From positions 49,649 to 113,648 of the forward strand of contig NZ_FNBE01000005.1 of the NCBI RefSeq assembly GCF_900102195.1: a stretch of DNA of 64,000 bases, given 5' to 3'. This document shows, one piece after another, positions 26,731-35,453 of the stretch. The translations under genes and the position numbers were made by a program. The notes below the pieces were generated by a model. That model worked only from the letters and a program-made list of their open reading frames with translations, was not told the DNA's origin and did not search any database. Every line of letters begins with the position of its first letter. The first letter of the stretch is position 1. This stretch comes from Pseudonocardia oroxyli. Lineage in GTDB: Bacteria; Actinomycetota; Actinomycetes; Mycobacteriales; Pseudonocardiaceae.

Positions 26731-29484
26731 CTACTGGCAGACCACCGTCGGTACCGGGTTGTACTTCACGGTGCGGGTCTTGCTGGTGACCTCGCCGGTC
26801 TCCAGGTTCCGCATCGTGCGGGTGTCCGTGGTGGTGAAGCCCTGCGAGCCGCGGCCGGGCACGCAGCCGGGCCCGGCGGGCAGGGTGAGCGTCTGCGGCT
26901 CGGTCGGGTTGGTGCGCGGCCCGGTCGCCGAGGTGACCTCGTAGCGCTTGGTGCCGAACATCTTCACGGTGAGGTTCTGCGGCGTCCAGATCGTCTGGAT
27001 GAACACGCCCGTCGGCCCGTCGTTGCGGAACTTGAGGTCGATGATGTCGTCGAACACGGTCGCCTCGCGGGCCGCCGGGTAGCGGCTGATGTAGAAGCTG
27101 TGCTCCTTGTGCTCCACGTCGACCATGCCCGCGAAGTACGCGGCGTTGTACAGCGTGGTCGCGACCTGCGAGACGCCGCCGCCGATGCCGCGCGCCGAGT
27201 GCCCGTTCTCGATGATCCCGGCCTCGACGTAGCCGTTGGCCGCGTTGCGCGGGTTGGTCAGCTTGTTGAGGCTGAACGTCTCACCCGGCTGCACGATGGT
27301 GCCGTTGATCTGCTCGGCGGCCCGGCGGATGTTGCGCCCGGAGTCCGCGGCGAACCCGCCCGTGGTGAACGAGCTGATCTCGCCGGTGATGCCGAGCGCG
27401 CCCAGCTGCTCGGTGGTCAGCTTGGCGGGCTGGTCGGCATAGACGGCCGTGAGCGTGCGCGGCCCCTGCGCCGTCAGCGCGCCGACGAGGCCCTCGAAGG
27501 TCTTGTCGTAGTCGACGCCGCGCCCGTCCTGCGACGGCACGACGACGGGGGCGCCGGTGGAGAAGTCCAGCGCGGCGTCCCGGCCCGGGGTCTCGGAGGA
27601 GGCCAGCTGCGGGGTGGCGACCTCCTTGAGCGCCTCGTTGTTGATCTCCGGGACGAGCTTCGGGTCCGCCGCGGCGTCCGCGCGGAAGCTCAGCGCCGAG
27701 GCGATGTCCGCGGGCCGCAGGGTCGCGGTCGCGCCCTCGCCCTGGATCGTGACCGGCGCGGACACCGCGGGCGTGGCGACCGACTGCAGCGCCTGCTGCA
27801 CGTCCTCGTCGGTGGTGATCGTCGCCTGGGGGATCAGCGGCAGCGCGACCGGCGCGCCGGACGCCCACTCGCTCTCCAGCACCCCGACGGCCGCCTGCAG
27901 GTCCAGCTCCTGGCCGGGCACCGGCGCGACGGCGATCGGCGTGGTGCCCTCGAAACGCACCGTGCCCTCGACGGGGGCCTTGTCGACCACCGGCTTGACC
28001 TGCTCCAACGCGGTCAGCACGGAGCGCTCGTCCGCCTTGTTGACCACGCCGACCTCGCGCTGGGTGAAGAACGAGGTGATCCGGGTGATCGGGTTCAGCG
28101 GCTGCTCGCCCGCCTGCTCGATGGTGGCCTGGTAGTCGACCTGAAGGCCCGCGGCCACGGGGTCGATGCGGCTCTCCACCTCACCGGCGGTGACCTGCAC
28201 GGGCTGGGTGGCCCGGGGCTCGATCGCCGTACGCAGACGCTCGCTCGCCTCGGCCTTGGACAGGCCGCCGAGCTGCATCCCGGCCACGGTCACGCCGCGC
28301 GGGACGTTGCCGGTGGACAGCACGAGGTCCGCCACGTAGAGGACCGCGAGCAGCGCGACGACGCCCGCGACGATCAGCAGCGGCTTCTTCCGCCCGCCGC
28401 CGGGGGCGTCCCCCTCGCCGGTCGGGGCGGGGCGCTGCTGCGGGGGCACCGGCGGGACGCCGCCACGGGTCACGGGGATCTGCTCCGTCGGGGGGTCGGC
28501 GGGGCCGGTCGGCCGGGTGGGCTGCTCGGCCGCGGGGCCGGAGGCGCGCGGGATGATCTGGGTGTCCTCGCCGGAGGTACCGGGGGAGGTGGCCGGGGCG
28601 ACCGCCGCGTGGACCGCGGTGGACCGGTCCTCCTCGTCGAACACCGGGGTGCCCTGGGCGGGGGTGCCGGTCGGGCCGGTCGGCGCGGCCGGGGTCGCTC
28701 CCGTGTCGGCGGGGGCGTCCGTCGGGGCGTCACCGGACGCGCCCGGGGTCGCCTCGGCGGCGGCCGCCGTGGACGCCGCCGCCGTGGACGCCGCTGCCGT
28801 GGACGCCGCTGCGGCGGCGGGCGCGGAGGTCCCCGCGGGGGGAGTGGTGGGCGCAGGGGTGCCGTGCGCGGGCGTGCCGTGCGCGGGCGTGCCGTGCGCC
28901 GGCGTCCCGTTCGTCGGGGCGACGGACCGGGTGGCGACGGTCGCCGCGGCGGACCCGGCCGCGTCGCCGGCACCGTGGCCGGACGTCCCGCCGGCCTGCG
29001 CCGGCGCGGCGGTCGCCGCGGCGCCGTCGGTGGCACCGTCGGGCGCTCCCGGAGCGTCGGTCGGGGCGGTGTGGCCCGCGGTCGCCGACGAGACGCCCTG
29101 GGGCGGGGTCGCGGCGCCCTGCGCAGGCCCGCCCGCGGCCGGGGCGGCGCCCGCCTTCGCGACCCCCGCACCGAGTGACTCGGTGGCGGTGGTGTCAACG
29201 GTGTCGGTGCTGTCGGCCCCGTCTGTGCGGGGCGCGGGGGAGGGCTTCTTCGGCGCGCCGGAGGCGGGGACCGCCGCGGTGGCCCGCCCCTCGGCCCGGG
29301 TGGGTGCCGTGACCTGCTCGGGCGGTGCGGACCGCGCGGGCGAGAAGAGCGCGTCCCCCCGTGGGCTGTCCGTGCGCCGGGACGAGACCTCGCCGGCGCC
29401 GGTCGCCGTGGTGGCCCCCGAACCCGCGTCCGTTCCCGCGTGATCCGCGTCCACCTCGCCGGGCGAGTGCTGCCGCTCGGGCAT
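26731..29484 (-). CDS. VanW family protein with long disordered N-terminus
   Basis: This 917-residue protein has about 360 N-terminal residues of low-complexity Ala/Pro/Thr/Gly, with exact DNA repeats, then one TM helix (about 366-386: PLLIVAGVVALLAVLYVADLVL). Outside are YoaR-type peptidoglycan-binding repeats (about 400-690) and a VanW domain (about 705-825: GETFSLNKL, GGGVSQVATTLYNAAYFAGMVDVEHKEHS, YPAAREATVF). Its function is probably at the cell wall; VanW is a vancomycin-cluster accessory of unknown activity. ATG 29484 follows GGAAGGA; a GTG at 29505 lacks a ribosome site. It is co-oriented with the GroES-like gene upstream. Confidence 0.9.
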   Translation of the reverse strand: MPERQHSPGEVDADHAGTDAGSGATTATGAGEVSSRRTDSPRGDALFSPARSAPPEQVTAPTRAEGRATAAVPASGAPKKPSPAPRTDGADSTDTVDTTATESLGAGVAKAGAAPAAGGPAQGAATPPQGVSSATAGHTAPTDAPGAPDGATDGAAATAAPAQAGGTSGHGAGDAAGSAAATVATRSVAPTNGTPAHGTPAHGTPAHGTPAPTTPPAGTSAPAAAAASTAAASTAAASTAAAAEATPGASGDAPTDAPADTGATPAAPTGPTGTPAQGTPVFDEEDRSTAVHAAVAPATSPGTSGEDTQIIPRASGPAAEQPTRPTGPADPPTEQIPVTRGGVPPVPPQQRPAPTGEGDAPGGGRKKPLLIVAGVVALLAVLYVADLVLSTGNVPRGVTVAGMQLGGLSKAEASERLRTAIEPRATQPVQVTAGEVESRIDPVAAGLQVDYQATIEQAGEQPLNPITRITSFFTQREVGVVNKADERSVLTALEQVKPVVDKAPVEGTVRFEGTTPIAVAPVPGQELDLQAAVGVLESEWASGAPVALPLIPQATITTDEDVQQALQSVATPAVSAPVTIQGEGATATLRPADIASALSFRADAAADPKLVPEINNEALKEVATPQLASSETPGRDAALDFSTGAPVVVPSQDGRGVDYDKTFEGLVGALTAQGPRTLTAVYADQPAKLTTEQLGALGITGEISSFTTGGFAADSGRNIRRAAEQINGTIVQPGETFSLNKLTNPRNAANGYVEAGIIENGHSARGIGGGVSQVATTLYNAAYFAGMVDVEHKEHSFYISRYPAAREATVFDDIIDLKFRNDGPTGVFIQTIWTPQNLTVKMFGTKRYEVTSATGPRTNPTEPQTLTLPAGPGCVPGRGSQGFTTTDTRTMRNLETGEVTSKTRTVKYNPVPTVVCQ
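28766..28918. repeat. Two sets of 15-bp in-frame tandem repeats in vanW-like gene
   Basis: GCCGTGGACGCCGCY occurs three times at 28766-28810, encoding an Ala/Ser/Thr run. GTGCCGTGCGCGGGC occurs about 3.8 times at 28859-28918, encoding the GTPAH repeat. Unit lengths divisible by three allow length change without frameshift, so the linker may vary between strains. Confidence 0.85.
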
Positions 29485-29549
29485 GAAGCCGTGTTCCTTC
29501 CCCACCGGTGTCCGCCGTCCCCCCAGAGACGCCGACAGAACTGAGACGA

Positions 29550-29918
29550 CTACAGGTACAGGCCGGTCCCGTGCTCGGTCCCCGCCGTGGCGACCGCGTG
29601 CAGGTCCCGCTCGCGCATCACGAGGTACGCCGTGCCCTGCACCTCGATCTCGTACTGGTCGTCCGGGGCGAACAGCACCCGGTCACCGACCTTCACGCTG
29701 CGCACGTGCTGGCCGGTGCCGAAGACGTCCCCCCACACCAGCCGCTTGGCGACCTGGGCCGTGGCCGGGATGACGATCCCCGCCGAGCTGCGCCGCTCGC
29801 CGCCGTCCTCGGAGATCTTGATCATGACGCGGTCGTGCAGCATCTGGATCTCGAACTTCGGGTCCGGCACCCGGACGATGCTACGGGCAGTGCGATCGGG
29901 GACACCCGGCGGTGTCAT
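29550..29918 (-). CDS. GroES (Cpn10)-like protein
   Basis: The 122-residue protein shows the Cpn10 fold pattern: IQMLHDRVMIKI, the mobile-loop region GGERRSSAGIVIPATAQVAKRLVWGDVFGTG, VKVGDRVLFAPDDQYEIEVQGTAYLVMRERDL. It is diverged from canonical GroES: extended N-terminus (MTPPGVPDRTARSIVRV) and a Gly/Thr-rich C-terminal tail. No groEL gene is adjacent, so it is an accessory, not the housekeeping GroES. It lies 65 bp upstream of the VanW gene on the same strand. Confidence 0.85.
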   Translation of the reverse strand: MTPPGVPDRTARSIVRVPDPKFEIQMLHDRVMIKISEDGGERRSSAGIVIPATAQVAKRLVWGDVFGTGQHVRSVKVGDRVLFAPDDQYEIEVQGTAYLVMRERDLHAVATAGTEHGTGLYL

Positions 29919-30005
29919 GTGCGGTGACGACGAACCTTCACCGGTCCTCGCGCGCCCGCGATCACCCGGCGAACGCTCGTGGTCACCGCACAGGGAACGA
30001 GAAGA

Positions 30006-30048
30006 CCCCGCGGAGCTGCCAGGTCGGGGGTCCGACAGCGCCGCGGGG
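30006..30048 (-). terminator. Long hairpin downstream of AAA ATPase gene
   Basis: Arms CCCCGCGG (30006-30013) and CCGCGGGG (30041-30048) enclose a second set, GCTG/CAGC, and an inner TCGG/CCGA, giving a stacked hairpin. It lies about 90 bp beyond the ATPase stop on the minus strand and is likely its terminator. The rest of the 29919-30135 gap shows no gene. Confidence 0.6.
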
Positions 30049-30135
30049 CTACTGCAGAATTCGCCTGGACCCCACCCCGCGTTACGCACCGTTCGTCGTT
30101 TCCCGCGGTTCACTCGTTCGGCCCAGTCGCACCCC

Positions 30136-31326
30136 TCAGGTGGACGCGAGCAGGTACCTCCCGAAGTGCGGAACCGTGAACGCGATCTGCCCTCGCTGTG
30201 CGGAGTAGACCAGGCCCTTCTTGAGCAGGCTGTCCCGCGCCGGGGACAGCGAGGACGGCTTGCGCCCGAGGTGCTGGGCCAGCGCGGAGGTCACGACGGG
30301 ATCGTCCGCGCCCTCGGCGACCTCCGCCATCGCGCGCAGGTACTCGCGCTCGGCGGGCGTGGCCCGTTCGTAGCGCGAGCCGAAGAACCCGACCGCGAGC
30401 TCCGCCTCGGCCTCGGGCGCCGCCAGCGCGACGTCCTCGGCGCGGATCGGGTTCGTGGGCGCCGCGTCCCACGCGGCCTTCCCGTAGGCCTGGACGAAGT
30501 ACGGGTAGCCGCCGGAGCGCTCGTAGAGGGATTCCAGGGCGTCCTCGGCGAAGCCCGCGTCCTCCCGCTCGGCGGGCGCGATCAGCGCGAAGTCCGCGTC
30601 CTTGCGGTCCAGCTTGTCGATCCGCGAGTACTTGAACAGCCGTTCGGAGTAGGACTTGGACGCCGAGAGCACCGCGGGCAGGTGCGGCAGCCCGGCCCCC
30701 ACCACGACCAGCGGCATCCGGGACTGCGACAGCTCGTGACAGGCGGCGCAGAGGGCGGAGACGTCGTCCGGGCGCAGGTCCTGCATCTCGTCGATGAGGA
30801 TCGCGATGCCCGTCGCGACCTCGCTCGCCAGCTCGGCGACCTCGGTGAACAGCTCGACGAGGTCGATCTCGATGTCTCCGGAGTCGGCCCGCCCGTTCCG
30901 GACGGGCACGTCGATGCCGGGTTGCCAGCGCTCCCGCAGCCGCGCCCCGTCCGGCGCCGCCCGCAGCGCGAAGGCCTTGAGCACGCCGAGCACCTCGTCC
31001 ACGCGCTCCTGGCGGGGGTGCTGGACGGCGAGGTCCCGGATCGCGCGGTGCAGTGCGGCGGAGAGGGGGCGGCGGAGGTCGGCGTCGGGGCGGGCCTCGA
31101 TCTTCCCGGAGCCCCAGCCCGCACGGACCGCCATCGACCGCAGCTCGCCGAGCATCACGGTCTTGCCCACCCCGCGCAGACCGGTCAGCACGAGGCTGCG
31201 CTCCGGCCTGCCGCGGGCGACCCGCTCGAGCACGATCTCGAACGCGTCGATCTCGCGGTCCCGGCCCGCCAGCTCGGGTGGCCGCTGACCTGCGCCGGGA
31301 GCGAACGGATTGCGCACCGGGTCCAT
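30136..31326 (-). CDS. AAA ATPase (Orc1/Cdc6-like STAND-type ATP-binding protein)
   Basis: A 396-residue protein with Walker A GLRGVGKT (about 49-56), Walker B ILIDEMQDL (about 176-184), sensor-like VVGAGLPHLP, and a C-terminal winged-helix region (TSALAQHLGRKPSSLSPARDSLLKKGLVYSAQRGQIAFTVPHFGRYL). The arrangement resembles Orc1/archaeal-type ATPases widespread as lone actinobacterial genes; function unknown. The ATG at 31326 is preceded by TACCGT then 7 nt, fitting leaderless mRNA. Confidence 0.85.
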   Translation of the reverse strand: MDPVRNPFAPGAGQRPPELAGRDREIDAFEIVLERVARGRPERSLVLTGLRGVGKTVMLGELRSMAVRAGWGSGKIEARPDADLRRPLSAALHRAIRDLAVQHPRQERVDEVLGVLKAFALRAAPDGARLRERWQPGIDVPVRNGRADSGDIEIDLVELFTEVAELASEVATGIAILIDEMQDLRPDDVSALCAACHELSQSRMPLVVVGAGLPHLPAVLSASKSYSERLFKYSRIDKLDRKDADFALIAPAEREDAGFAEDALESLYERSGGYPYFVQAYGKAAWDAAPTNPIRAEDVALAAPEAEAELAVGFFGSRYERATPAEREYLRAMAEVAEGADDPVVTSALAQHLGRKPSSLSPARDSLLKKGLVYSAQRGQIAFTVPHFGRYLLAST

Positions 31327-31534
31327 GCATCAGACGGTATCGGCGAGTCTCGTGCTCGCCGTAGATTTCGCTATCCGGCGCTACGGCGTGTCGTCGCATC
31401 GCGGCGTCTGCGGGCGTCTAGCCCGTGGCCGAGACGGTGCGAGAAACCGTGAGACGTCACGATCGGGCCGCCTACTGCTCTCTACTGGGTCACCGATACA
31501 CCGCGATACGACGATTTCTGGAAAGCTCGACGCC

Positions 31535-32149
31535 GTGAGTGAGATCGTCACCGAAGGCAACGGCTGGGTCGAGCAGACGGCCGACCGCGCGGACCTGGAC
31601 GTCACGTTCGAGGCGCGCGGGCGCAAGCGTGCCGCCGCCGTGGAGGCGCTCGGCGCGCGGGTCGCCGAGGCCGAGAAGGCGCTGGGCCTCGACGGGGTCA
31701 CCACCCTGTCGCGGCGGGTCTGGGTGCACACCGAGTACCGCTCCGGGAAACCGGCGGGGTGTCGGGCGACGGAGTCGATCCAGGTGCGGGTGACAGACCT
31801 CTCCGCGCTGGAGGAGACGATGTCGCTGCTGCTCGGCAGCGAGCCCGCCTCGTTCTCCGGGCCGAGCTGGTCGCTCGCCGAGCCCGAGAAGGTGCGGGCC
31901 CAGGCCCAGCAGAAGGCCGTCGAGGACGCCCGGCGCCGCGCCGAGGGCTACGCGGCCGCGGTGGGCGGACGGCTGGGCGCCCTGGTGCGGCTGAGCGAGG
32001 CCGCGGAGCACGGCGGCGGGGCCCCGATGATGGCGATGCGCGCCCGCATGGCGGAGGCCGCACCGGACGTCAGCGACCTCGGCCTGGACCCCGAACCCGT
32101 GCGCGTCAGTGCCCGGTGCACCACGACCTGGACGTTGATCTCGGACTGA
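31535..32149 (+). CDS. SIMPL domain (DUF541) protein
   Basis: This 204-residue protein carries the SIMPL pattern: VTEGNGWVEQTADRADLDVTFEARGRKRAAAVEAL, then VRVTDLSALEETMSLLL, and AQQKAVEDARRRAEGYAAAVGGRLGALVRLSE. Family members link to oxidative-stress defence and outer-envelope roles. No signal peptide is evident from the GTG start chosen at 31535, where homology begins; an in-frame upstream extension is not similar. The 208-bp gap before it includes the small stem CGGCGAG/CTCGCCG near 31345 but no clear promoter. Confidence 0.8.
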   Translation: MSEIVTEGNGWVEQTADRADLDVTFEARGRKRAAAVEALGARVAEAEKALGLDGVTTLSRRVWVHTEYRSGKPAGCRATESIQVRVTDLSALEETMSLLLGSEPASFSGPSWSLAEPEKVRAQAQQKAVEDARRRAEGYAAAVGGRLGALVRLSEAAEHGGGAPMMAMRARMAEAAPDVSDLGLDPEPVRVSARCTTTWTLISD

Positions 32150-32263
32150 TCTCGCTGCATTCCGAGTTCTAAAGGGTGAATTGCTGCGTCCGAGTGGCGC
32201 ATTCGCACGGTGTCCCCCGACACTCGTTCGGAGTAGTCCTTGACGGACGAAAAGGAGGACACC

Positions 32264-32476
32264 GTGAGTTCTCGTGGGGGACGACACCGCCTGACCCGAC
32301 GCACCCGCCAGGAGCTGCGGATGCGACCGGAACCCCGGCGTCGCGCCGGGTTCCGGGCGACCGCCCGGGCCCTGCTCTCCGTGGCCACCGGCCTGCTGTT
32401 GACCGGCGGCACGGCCGCGATCCTGCAACACCAGGACGGCGAGTTCCTGCCCGTCGCGTTCAGCGCCGAGGACTGA
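32264..32476 (+). CDS. Small single-TM protein
   Basis: The 70-residue product has a very basic N-terminus (RGGRHRLTRRTRQELRMRPEPRRRAGF) followed by one hydrophobic helix (ALLSVATGLLLTGGTAAIL). GTG 32264 follows AAGGAGG at 32251-32257, a strong ribosome site, arguing it is translated. No family recognised. It is convergent with the FxsA gene (42-bp gap). Confidence 0.6.
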   Translation: MSSRGGRHRLTRRTRQELRMRPEPRRRAGFRATARALLSVATGLLLTGGTAAILQHQDGEFLPVAFSAED

Positions 32477-32518
32477 GCCGACTACCGGACCGGCTCGGCG
32501 CCCGGCTCAGCGCTCGTG

Positions 32519-33010
32519 TCAGCGCTCGTCGACGACCGTGCCCTCGATGACCATCGGGGCACCCCCGCCGCGCCGCGGGCCCGACGCCGCGGCGGTGTCC
32601 GGCTCGACCACCTCGGCGTCCACGATCACACCCTCGCTGCGGATCCGCGCGGTCCGCAGCCCCGGGTTCGCCTCCTCGGCCGAGCGCACCAGCCGCCTGC
32701 GCACCAGCGCCCGGGTGGGCGGCAGCAGCAACAACAGCCCCAACACGTCCGTGACCAGACCCGGGACGAAGAGCAGCAGCCCGCCCACGGCGACCAGCAT
32801 GCCGTCGGTCGCCTCGTTCGTGGCGACCCGGCGGGTGCGGGCGGCCTCCGCCATGGCCTGCGCGGCCCGCACCCCCTCGCGGCGCGCCAGCAGCAGCCCG
32901 AGGAAGGAACCCGCGAGCAGCACCAGGACCGTCGGCCAGAACCCGATCAACGAGCCCAGCGCGACCACGGCGACGATCTCGACCACGAGGTACAGCAGGA
33001 CGAACGGCAT
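32519..33010 (-). CDS. fxsA: FxsA family membrane protein
   Basis: A 163-residue protein with FxsA pattern: MPFVLLYLVVEIVAVVALGSLIGFWPTVLVLLAGSFLGLLLARREG, then DGMLVAVGGLLLFVPGLVTDVLGLLLLLPPTRALVRR, i.e. three to four TM helices and a polar tail. FxsA of E. coli lessens F-plasmid exclusion of phage T7; its cellular role is unknown. GGAGGGGT precedes the ATG. It lies 38 bp after the E2 gene on the same strand and may be co-transcribed. Confidence 0.88.
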   Translation of the reverse strand: MPFVLLYLVVEIVAVVALGSLIGFWPTVLVLLAGSFLGLLLARREGVRAAQAMAEAARTRRVATNEATDGMLVAVGGLLLFVPGLVTDVLGLLLLLPPTRALVRRRLVRSAEEANPGLRTARIRSEGVIVDAEVVEPDTAAASGPRRGGGAPMVIEGTVVDER

Positions 33011-33048
33011 ACCCCTCCAACGGACGGGACGCCCCTTTTGCTCCCGGA

Positions 33049-34482
33049 TCACCACAGCATCGCGGTGGCGGGGTCCTCCAGCAGCGCGCCGACGTCGGCG
33101 AGGAAGCGGGAGCCCTGCTCGCCGTCGACCAGGCGGTGGTCGAAGGACAACGCGAGCCGGCACACCGTGCGGACGGCCAGCTCGCCGTCGACCACCCAGG
33201 GCGCCGGCTTGATCGACCCGACGGCGAGGATCGCGGCCTCGCCGGGATTGAGGATCGGCGTGCCGGAGTCCACGCCGAACACCCCGACGTTGGTGATCGT
33301 GATCGTGCCGCCGGTCAGGTCCGCGGGCGTGGTCCGCCCCGCCCGCGCGGTCTCGGTGAGCGTGCCGAGCGCGACGGCGAGTCCGTGCAGGTCCAGCCGG
33401 TCCGCATCCCGGATCTTGGGCACCATCAGCCCGCGCGGGGTCGCCGCGGCGATCCCGAGCTGCACCCGGTCGTAGTAGACGATCTCGCCCGCGGCCTCGT
33501 CCCAGCTCGCGTTGACCGCCGGGGTGCGGCGCGCGGCCAGGCACACCGCCTTGGCGACGAAGGCCAGCGGCGTGAGCTTCACGTCCGCGAACGCGCGGCT
33601 GCCGCGCAGCCGCTCCCGCAGCGCCATCGTCTCGGTGACGTCGACGGTCAGGAACTCCGTGACGTGCGGGGCGGTGAACGCGGACTGCACCATCGCCGCC
33701 GCGGTCGCCTTCCGGACGCCCCGGATCGGCTCGCGCCGCTCGCCGCCCGCGGACCCGGCGTGCGGATCCGCAGGCAGAGCGGTGGGCACGGTGGAGGGCG
33801 CGGTGGAGGACTCGGCGACGCTCGGTGCGGCCGCGGCCAGCACGTCCTCGCGGGTGATCACCCCGCCCGGCCCGGAGCCGGTCAGCTCCCGCAGGTCCAC
33901 GCCGAGGTCCTTGGCCAGCTTGCGGACCGGCGGCTTGGCCAACGGCACCAGGGACGACTCGCGCGCCGGATCGGGGGGACTCGCGGGCGCGGAGCGGGGG
34001 ACTCGCGGGTCCGGCTGGTCGAGGGTCGGGGCGGTGGCCGCGGCGGCGGACAGTCCCACCTGCGCGGACGCCTCCTCCGCGGCGGCCACGGGGGCGCCGC
34101 GGCGGCCGGGGCGGGGCCGCCGGGTCGCCGAGCCCGGCCGCGGGCCGTAGCCGACGAGCGTCGCGATGCGCCCGTCCGCGCCCGCCTCGCCGATCTTCGC
34201 CCCGCCGGTCGCGGGGGCGGCGGGGGCGGGCGGCGCGGACCCCGAGCCGGTCTCGATCGCGATGATCGGCTCGCCGACGTTCACCGTGTCCCCGGGCGAG
34301 GCGAGCAGCTCGTGCACCGTCCCCGCGTACGGCGACGGCAGCTCCACCACGGCCTTCGCGGTCTCGATCTCCAGCAGGATCTGGTTCACCGTCACCGTGT
34401 CGCCGGGCGCGACCTGCCACGCGACGATCTCGGCCTCGGTCAGGCCCTCACCGACGTCGGGCATGCGGAACACGTCCACCAT
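33049..34482 (-). CDS. bkdC: 2-oxoacid dehydrogenase E2, dihydrolipoamide acyltransferase
   Basis: The 477-residue E2 has a lipoyl domain (about 1-77, lipoyl Lys in IETAKAVVELPSP), a Pro/Ala-rich linker, a peripheral-subunit-binding domain (about 175-215: VRKLAKDLGVDLRELTGSGPGGVITREDVL) and a catalytic domain with HRLVDG at its active site (SFDHRLVDGEQ). It transfers acyl groups from lipoamide to CoA. It overlaps the E1beta stop by one base (TGATG). The linker (residues 158-168) contains a 32-bp repeat also present in the nitrate reductase gene. Branched-chain substrate is inferred from Bkd-like E1 subunits. Confidence 0.9.
   Translation of the reverse strand: MVDVFRMPDVGEGLTEAEIVAWQVAPGDTVTVNQILLEIETAKAVVELPSPYAGTVHELLASPGDTVNVGEPIIAIETGSGSAPPAPAAPATGGAKIGEAGADGRIATLVGYGPRPGSATRRPRPGRRGAPVAAAEEASAQVGLSAAAATAPTLDQPDPRVPRSAPASPPDPARESSLVPLAKPPVRKLAKDLGVDLRELTGSGPGGVITREDVLAAAAPSVAESSTAPSTVPTALPADPHAGSAGGERREPIRGVRKATAAAMVQSAFTAPHVTEFLTVDVTETMALRERLRGSRAFADVKLTPLAFVAKAVCLAARRTPAVNASWDEAAGEIVYYDRVQLGIAAATPRGLMVPKIRDADRLDLHGLAVALGTLTETARAGRTTPADLTGGTITITNVGVFGVDSGTPILNPGEAAILAVGSIKPAPWVVDGELAVRTVCRLALSFDHRLVDGEQGSRFLADVGALLEDPATAMLW
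33978..34009. repeat. 32-bp repeat in E2 linker (same family as 5019-5094)
   Basis: The unit starts GACTCGCGGGCGCGG and ends AGCGGGGGACTCGCGGG, matching the nitrate reductase unit at 27 of 32 bases. It encodes part of the Pro/Ser-rich linker between lipoyl and E3-binding domains. Confidence 0.75.
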
Positions 34483-35453
34483 CAGAACTCCAGGGAGCGG
34501 TCGACGACGTCGAGCACGCGGTCGAGGTCCGGCAGGTAGTCCTCCTCCAGCCGGGACGGGGGATAGGGCGTGTCGAACCCGGTGACCCGCAGGACCGGGG
34601 CCTCGAGGGTGTGGAAGCACTCCTCCTGCACCCGCGCGGCGACCTCGGAGGTCACCGACGACTCCGACGGCGCCTCGGACGCCACGACCAGCCGTCCGGT
34701 CCGCCGCACGGAGGCGACGACCGGGTCGAGGTCCAGCGGCGACAGCGACCGCAGGTCGATCACCTCGAGCGAGCGGCCCTCGGACTCCGCCGCCGACGCC
34801 GCCTCCAGGCAGGTCTTCACCAGCGGTCCGTAGCAGGCCACGGTCACGTCCGTGCCCGCCCGCACCACCCGGGACGAGTACAGCCCGGCGGGCGCCGACT
34901 CGGACACCTCGCCCTTCTCCCAGTACCGCCGCTTCGGCTCGAAGAAGATCACCGGATCGTCGGAGGCGATGGCCTGGCGGATCATCCAGTGGGCGTCGTC
35001 CGGGTTGGAGCAGGCCACCACCTTCAGGCCCGCGACGTGCGCGAACAGCGACTCCGGGGACTCGCTGTGGTGCTCCACCGCCCCGATCCCGCCGCCGAAC
35101 GGGATCCGCACGACCACCGGCACCGGGACCTTGCCCTGCGACCGGAACCGCAGCTTGGCCAGCTGGGAGACGATCTGGTCGTACCCGGGGAAGACGAAGC
35201 CGTCGAACTGGATCTCACAGACCGGCCGGAACCCGCGGATCGCCAGGCCCACGGCGGTGCCGATGATCCCGCTCTCGGACAGCGGGGTGTCCAGGACGCG
35301 CTGCTCGCCGAAGTCCTTGGCCAGCCCGTCGGTCACCCGGAAGACCCCGCCGAGCTTGCCGACGTCCTCGCCCATGACCAGCACCCGCGGGTCCTGCTCC
35401 ATCGCCGCGCGCAGCCCCGAGTTCAGCGCCTTGGCCAGCGTCATCGTCGTCAT
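34482..35453 (-). CDS. bkdB: 2-oxoacid dehydrogenase E1 beta subunit
   Basis: The 323-residue subunit opens MTTMTLAKALNSGLRAAMEQDPRVLVMGEDVGKLGGVFRVTDGL and has the E1beta motifs RVLDTPLSESGIIGTAVGLA, DQIVSQLAKLRFRSQG, and C-terminal transketolase-type LRVTGFDTPYP. With E1alpha it decarboxylates 2-oxo acids using thiamine diphosphate. It overlaps the E1alpha stop by 4 bp and E2 start by one base, so the operon is translationally coupled. Mycobacterial BkdB (formerly PdhB) is the closest pattern. Confidence 0.92.
   Translation of the reverse strand: MTTMTLAKALNSGLRAAMEQDPRVLVMGEDVGKLGGVFRVTDGLAKDFGEQRVLDTPLSESGIIGTAVGLAIRGFRPVCEIQFDGFVFPGYDQIVSQLAKLRFRSQGKVPVPVVVRIPFGGGIGAVEHHSESPESLFAHVAGLKVVACSNPDDAHWMIRQAIASDDPVIFFEPKRRYWEKGEVSESAPAGLYSSRVVRAGTDVTVACYGPLVKTCLEAASAAESEGRSLEVIDLRSLSPLDLDPVVASVRRTGRLVVASEAPSESSVTSEVAARVQEECFHTLEAPVLRVTGFDTPYPPSRLEEDYLPDLDRVLDVVDRSLEF

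Noticed and set aside
28766..28918. Short regular repeats that look CRISPR-like
   Set aside because: Units are 15 bp, directly tandem with no spacers, in frame in a low-complexity protein; no cas genes.
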